From Bacteroidota bacterium (GTDB taxonomy: Bacteria > Bacteroidota > Ignavibacteria > Ignavibacteriales > Ignavibacteriaceae), in the NCBI GenBank assembly GCA_021796135.1, contig JAJYOQ010000168.1:1-8283 (forward strand): a stretch of 8,283 bases of DNA, in the 5' to 3' direction. The position numbers and the translations under genes are program-made. Positions 7,089 to 8,283 of this stretch are shown one piece after another. Under the pieces are notes generated by a model. The model saw only the letters and a list, made by a program, of their open reading frames with translations. It was not told where the DNA came from and did no database searches. How positions within the stretch are numbered: position 1 is the first letter of the stretch; each line of letters begins with the position of its first letter.

Positions 7089-7092
7089 CTAA
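7089..7092. repeat. Candidate 4-base target-site duplication of the IS
   Basis: CTAA directly abuts the presumed IS end. IS5-family elements usually duplicate YTAR-type tetranucleotides, which CTAA fits. The second copy would be beyond the right edge of the window, so the duplication itself is not seen. Confidence 0.5.
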
Positions 7093-7110
7093 AGGGCACC
7101 TCTAAAAACC
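7093..7110. repeat. Presumed terminal inverted repeat (left copy) of the IS5-family element
   Basis: The sequence AGGGCACCTCTAAAAACC begins where homology to the hydrolase reading frame stops (last host residues LDVTNGFTY). It lies outside the transposase gene, as expected for the element's 3' end. The matching end is off-window, so the repeat is inferred from position. Confidence 0.5.
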
Positions 7111-7239
7111 ACTTTTTTGGACTGTTGTTTAACACAAAATTATAATTGAGTTAGCTAAAGCCCAAATTATTAGACATTATTTTTTACTTAACTGATTATC
7201 AATACCTTAAAGAGCAATAAAATTCGCAACTGGACATAC

Positions 7240-8283
7240 TTATCCCATCGTAACAACTATTTTCAATTGAACACAGCGGCAGATATTATAGGTTATGTTC
7301 ATAATTCCGATTTTTGCTTTAGCCCTTGCAATTCCTATAGTCCGAATAGTAGAACCATGCATACTGTTTTCTACAAAACCAAATAAGTGTTCTACTCTGG
7401 CTCGTACTTTGGACTTTTCTTTGTTCTTGACCTTTTGCTCTTCTGTTAAGGGGGTGTTCCGATATCCTTTCTCATTTATTTTGTTTATTACTTTTTTCCT
7501 TTTGTATATCTTTTCTTGTTCTTCACCCGTATAAGCACTGTCGGCATAAAGCGGCTGCCCCTGGTCTTTTTCCGTCAGCAACTGTTCTATGGCTTGCGAA
7601 TCATGTACCGAAGCATCGGTAACAAAATATTCTTCAATAAGTTTTGTCTTCCTATCGACTTTAACATGGTTCTTGTATCCATAAAAAGTTGTGTTGTTTT
7701 TCTTCGTCCATCGGGCATCCACATCTTTCCGTGCCAATTTATTGGGCTTATCTTTCCACTGACTTGGCGCTTCTCCGGTTTCTTTGATATGCTTGTTTTC
7801 CTCACGTGTATTGCGTTGACGCGGTGCTTCAACAAAACTGGCATCAACCATTTTGCCTTCGTTGGCAAAGATTCCCGCTGCATCTAGGGTTTCATTGAAT
7901 ATCTTGAATAAGTCCATTATAATATCTTTCTGAATAAGATGCTCCCGGAATAACCAAAATGTTCTACTATCCGGTACCTTATCACTCTTCTTCAATTCCA
8001 AAAAACGCTTAAAACTTGCTCTATCTACTATTTGATATTCTAATTGGTCATCTGAAAGGTTATACAAACTTTGTATTATTAGGGACTTAAACAACATCAG
8101 TTTGCTGAAGGGCGGACGGCCTCCTTTCGATAAATCTTTTCTCTCGTCTTTAAATGCCTGTTCTATTGGAGAAGAAAATATTTTCCAGTCAATGTATTCG
8201 TTTAGTTTTTGAAGGGGATCTCCAAGTTTGGTTAGTTTTTCCATCAAAAAATGATCGTCAAATAGTCCAAGGTCTTTAGCTGC
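7240..8283 (-). CDS. IS5-family transposase (N-terminus beyond window)
   Basis: This is a DDE transposase that cuts and joins the ends of its own IS. Counting from the TTG at 8247, the catalytic triad is D135 (MVDASF), D236 (ADSAYTG) and E286 (RARVEHLFGF). An N-terminal DUF772-type segment is also present (GGRPPFSKLMLFKSLIIQSL, YNLSDDQLEYQI, VPDSRTFWLFREHL). Candidate starts at 8247 (TTG) and 8244 (ATG) are probably not the true ones. The frame continues upstream to the edge as AAKDLGLFDDHFLMEKL, which matches the conserved LGLFD N-terminal stretch of this family, so I annotate the gene as 5'-partial. The visible part is free of frameshifts and stops, so the element may still be active. The gene ends in TAA at 7240. 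Confidence 0.92.
   Translation of the reverse strand, partial: AAKDLGLFDDHFLMEKLTKLGDPLQKLNEYIDWKIFSSPIEQAFKDERKDLSKGGRPPFSKLMLFKSLIIQSLYNLSDDQLEYQIVDRASFKRFLELKKSDKVPDSRTFWLFREHLIQKDIIMDLFKIFNETLDAAGIFANEGKMVDASFVEAPRQRNTREENKHIKETGEAPSQWKDKPNKLARKDVDARWTKKNNTTFYGYKNHVKVDRKTKLIEEYFVTDASVHDSQAIEQLLTEKDQGQPLYADSAYTGEEQEKIYKRKKVINKINEKGYRNTPLTEEQKVKNKEKSKVRARVEHLFGFVENSMHGSTIRTIGIARAKAKIGIMNITYNICRCVQLKIVVTMG

Larger units (their letters stand above)
5419..7092 (-). pseudogene. T9SS-exported glycoside-hydrolase-like protein, 5'-truncated by an IS and with two nonsense codons
   Basis: A single frame of 558 codons runs from the IS boundary to the TAA at 5419 without any frameshift. It contains in-frame TAG at 6946-6948 and at 6811-6813. 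The encoded layout is as follows. A catalytic-barrel-like region runs to about 6325, with features such as LWFYWQGKPLIL, QWQWIDYYPQ, VTGWNEWMAQRF and DNHYYQLVANTRHYKG. A CBM9/DOMON-like sugar-binding beta domain covers about 6294-5725 (ISIDGNFSDW…). A type A T9SS sorting domain covers about 5680-5422 (SQNYPNPFNPTT…, ending KKMMLLK). The WNEW motif recalls GH71/GH99-like and related unassigned hydrolases, but I cannot assign a CAZy family. The second TAG sits in RYS*AW, easily a TGG-to-TAG change. The remaining clean frame from a GTG at 6684 (421 codons) lacks a signal peptide, so export is not expected. Codon content downstream of the stops still looks protein-coding, suggesting recent decay. 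The original probably degraded a polysaccharide feeding the neighbouring sugar operon (inference). Confidence 0.85.
7093..8283 (-). mobile_element. IS5-family insertion sequence, right end cut by the window
   Basis: This comprises the IS5-type transposase gene plus 147 bases of noncoding 3' flank ending at 7093. It is inserted in the hydrolase gene in the same orientation as that gene. At least 1191 bases are visible, close to the usual ~1.1-1.4 kb for the family, so probably only a short stretch lies outside. The 7093-7239 flank holds no gene. Confidence 0.8.

Noticed and set aside
1..8283. CRISPR array, defence island, phage genes or rRNA/tRNA
   Set aside because: No regularly spaced repeats, no cas, toxin-antitoxin, restriction or phage structural genes, and no RNA gene signatures were seen on either strand.

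Overview
The window is AT-rich and comes from a bacterium. The best taxonomic clue is the C-terminal type IX secretion (T9SS) sorting domain at about 5422-5680 (NYPNPFNPTT...), which points to the Bacteroidota/FCB group. This wording of the motif is common in Ignavibacteria-like lineages. That placement is inference from one domain. Every gene reads on the minus strand, so transcription runs from high to low coordinates.

Right end (7093-8283): an IS5-family insertion sequence. Its transposase frame is still open at the window edge, so its N-terminus and the far end of the element lie outside. The near end appears to be at 7093, abutting a CTAA that fits an IS5-type target duplication.

Middle right (5419-7092): the 3' part of a gene for a secreted, multidomain, glycoside-hydrolase-like protein. 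It has a catalytic-barrel-like part, a CBM9/DOMON-like domain and a T9SS sorting domain. The IS interrupts it and it carries two in-frame TAG codons (6946-6948 and 6811-6813), so it is a pseudogene. The longest clean frame (from a GTG at 6684) covers only its C-terminal part.

Left two thirds (66-5233): a sugar or sugar-acid catabolic cluster in transcription order. It starts with a YhcH/YjgK/YiaL-family protein, then has a 487-base gap with a possible broken Cys-rich small ORF and an AT-rich inverted repeat. After the gap come a D-isomer-specific 2-hydroxyacid dehydrogenase, an AldA-type lactaldehyde/glycolaldehyde dehydrogenase, a classical SDR dehydrogenase, and an AP-endonuclease-2-fold sugar isomerase/epimerase. 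The last four are tightly packed (15-base gap, 41-base gap, 4-base overlap) and almost certainly form one operon. AldA is the most specific call and suggests catabolism of a deoxysugar such as L-fucose or L-rhamnose, where lactaldehyde is released and oxidised to lactate. The SDR and the 2-hydroxyacid dehydrogenase would handle other oxidations, and the isomerase and YhcH-like protein would handle sugar epimers or anomers. The aldolase, dehydratase, kinase and transporter needed to fix the substrate are not in the window.

I see no CRISPR array, tRNA, rRNA, phage module or defence system, and nothing that I would call a new biological system. The points most worth a second look are the decayed, IS-split T9SS hydrolase gene next to an apparently intact catabolic operon, an altered cofactor-binding motif in AldA, and the unexplained 4291-4777 spacer.
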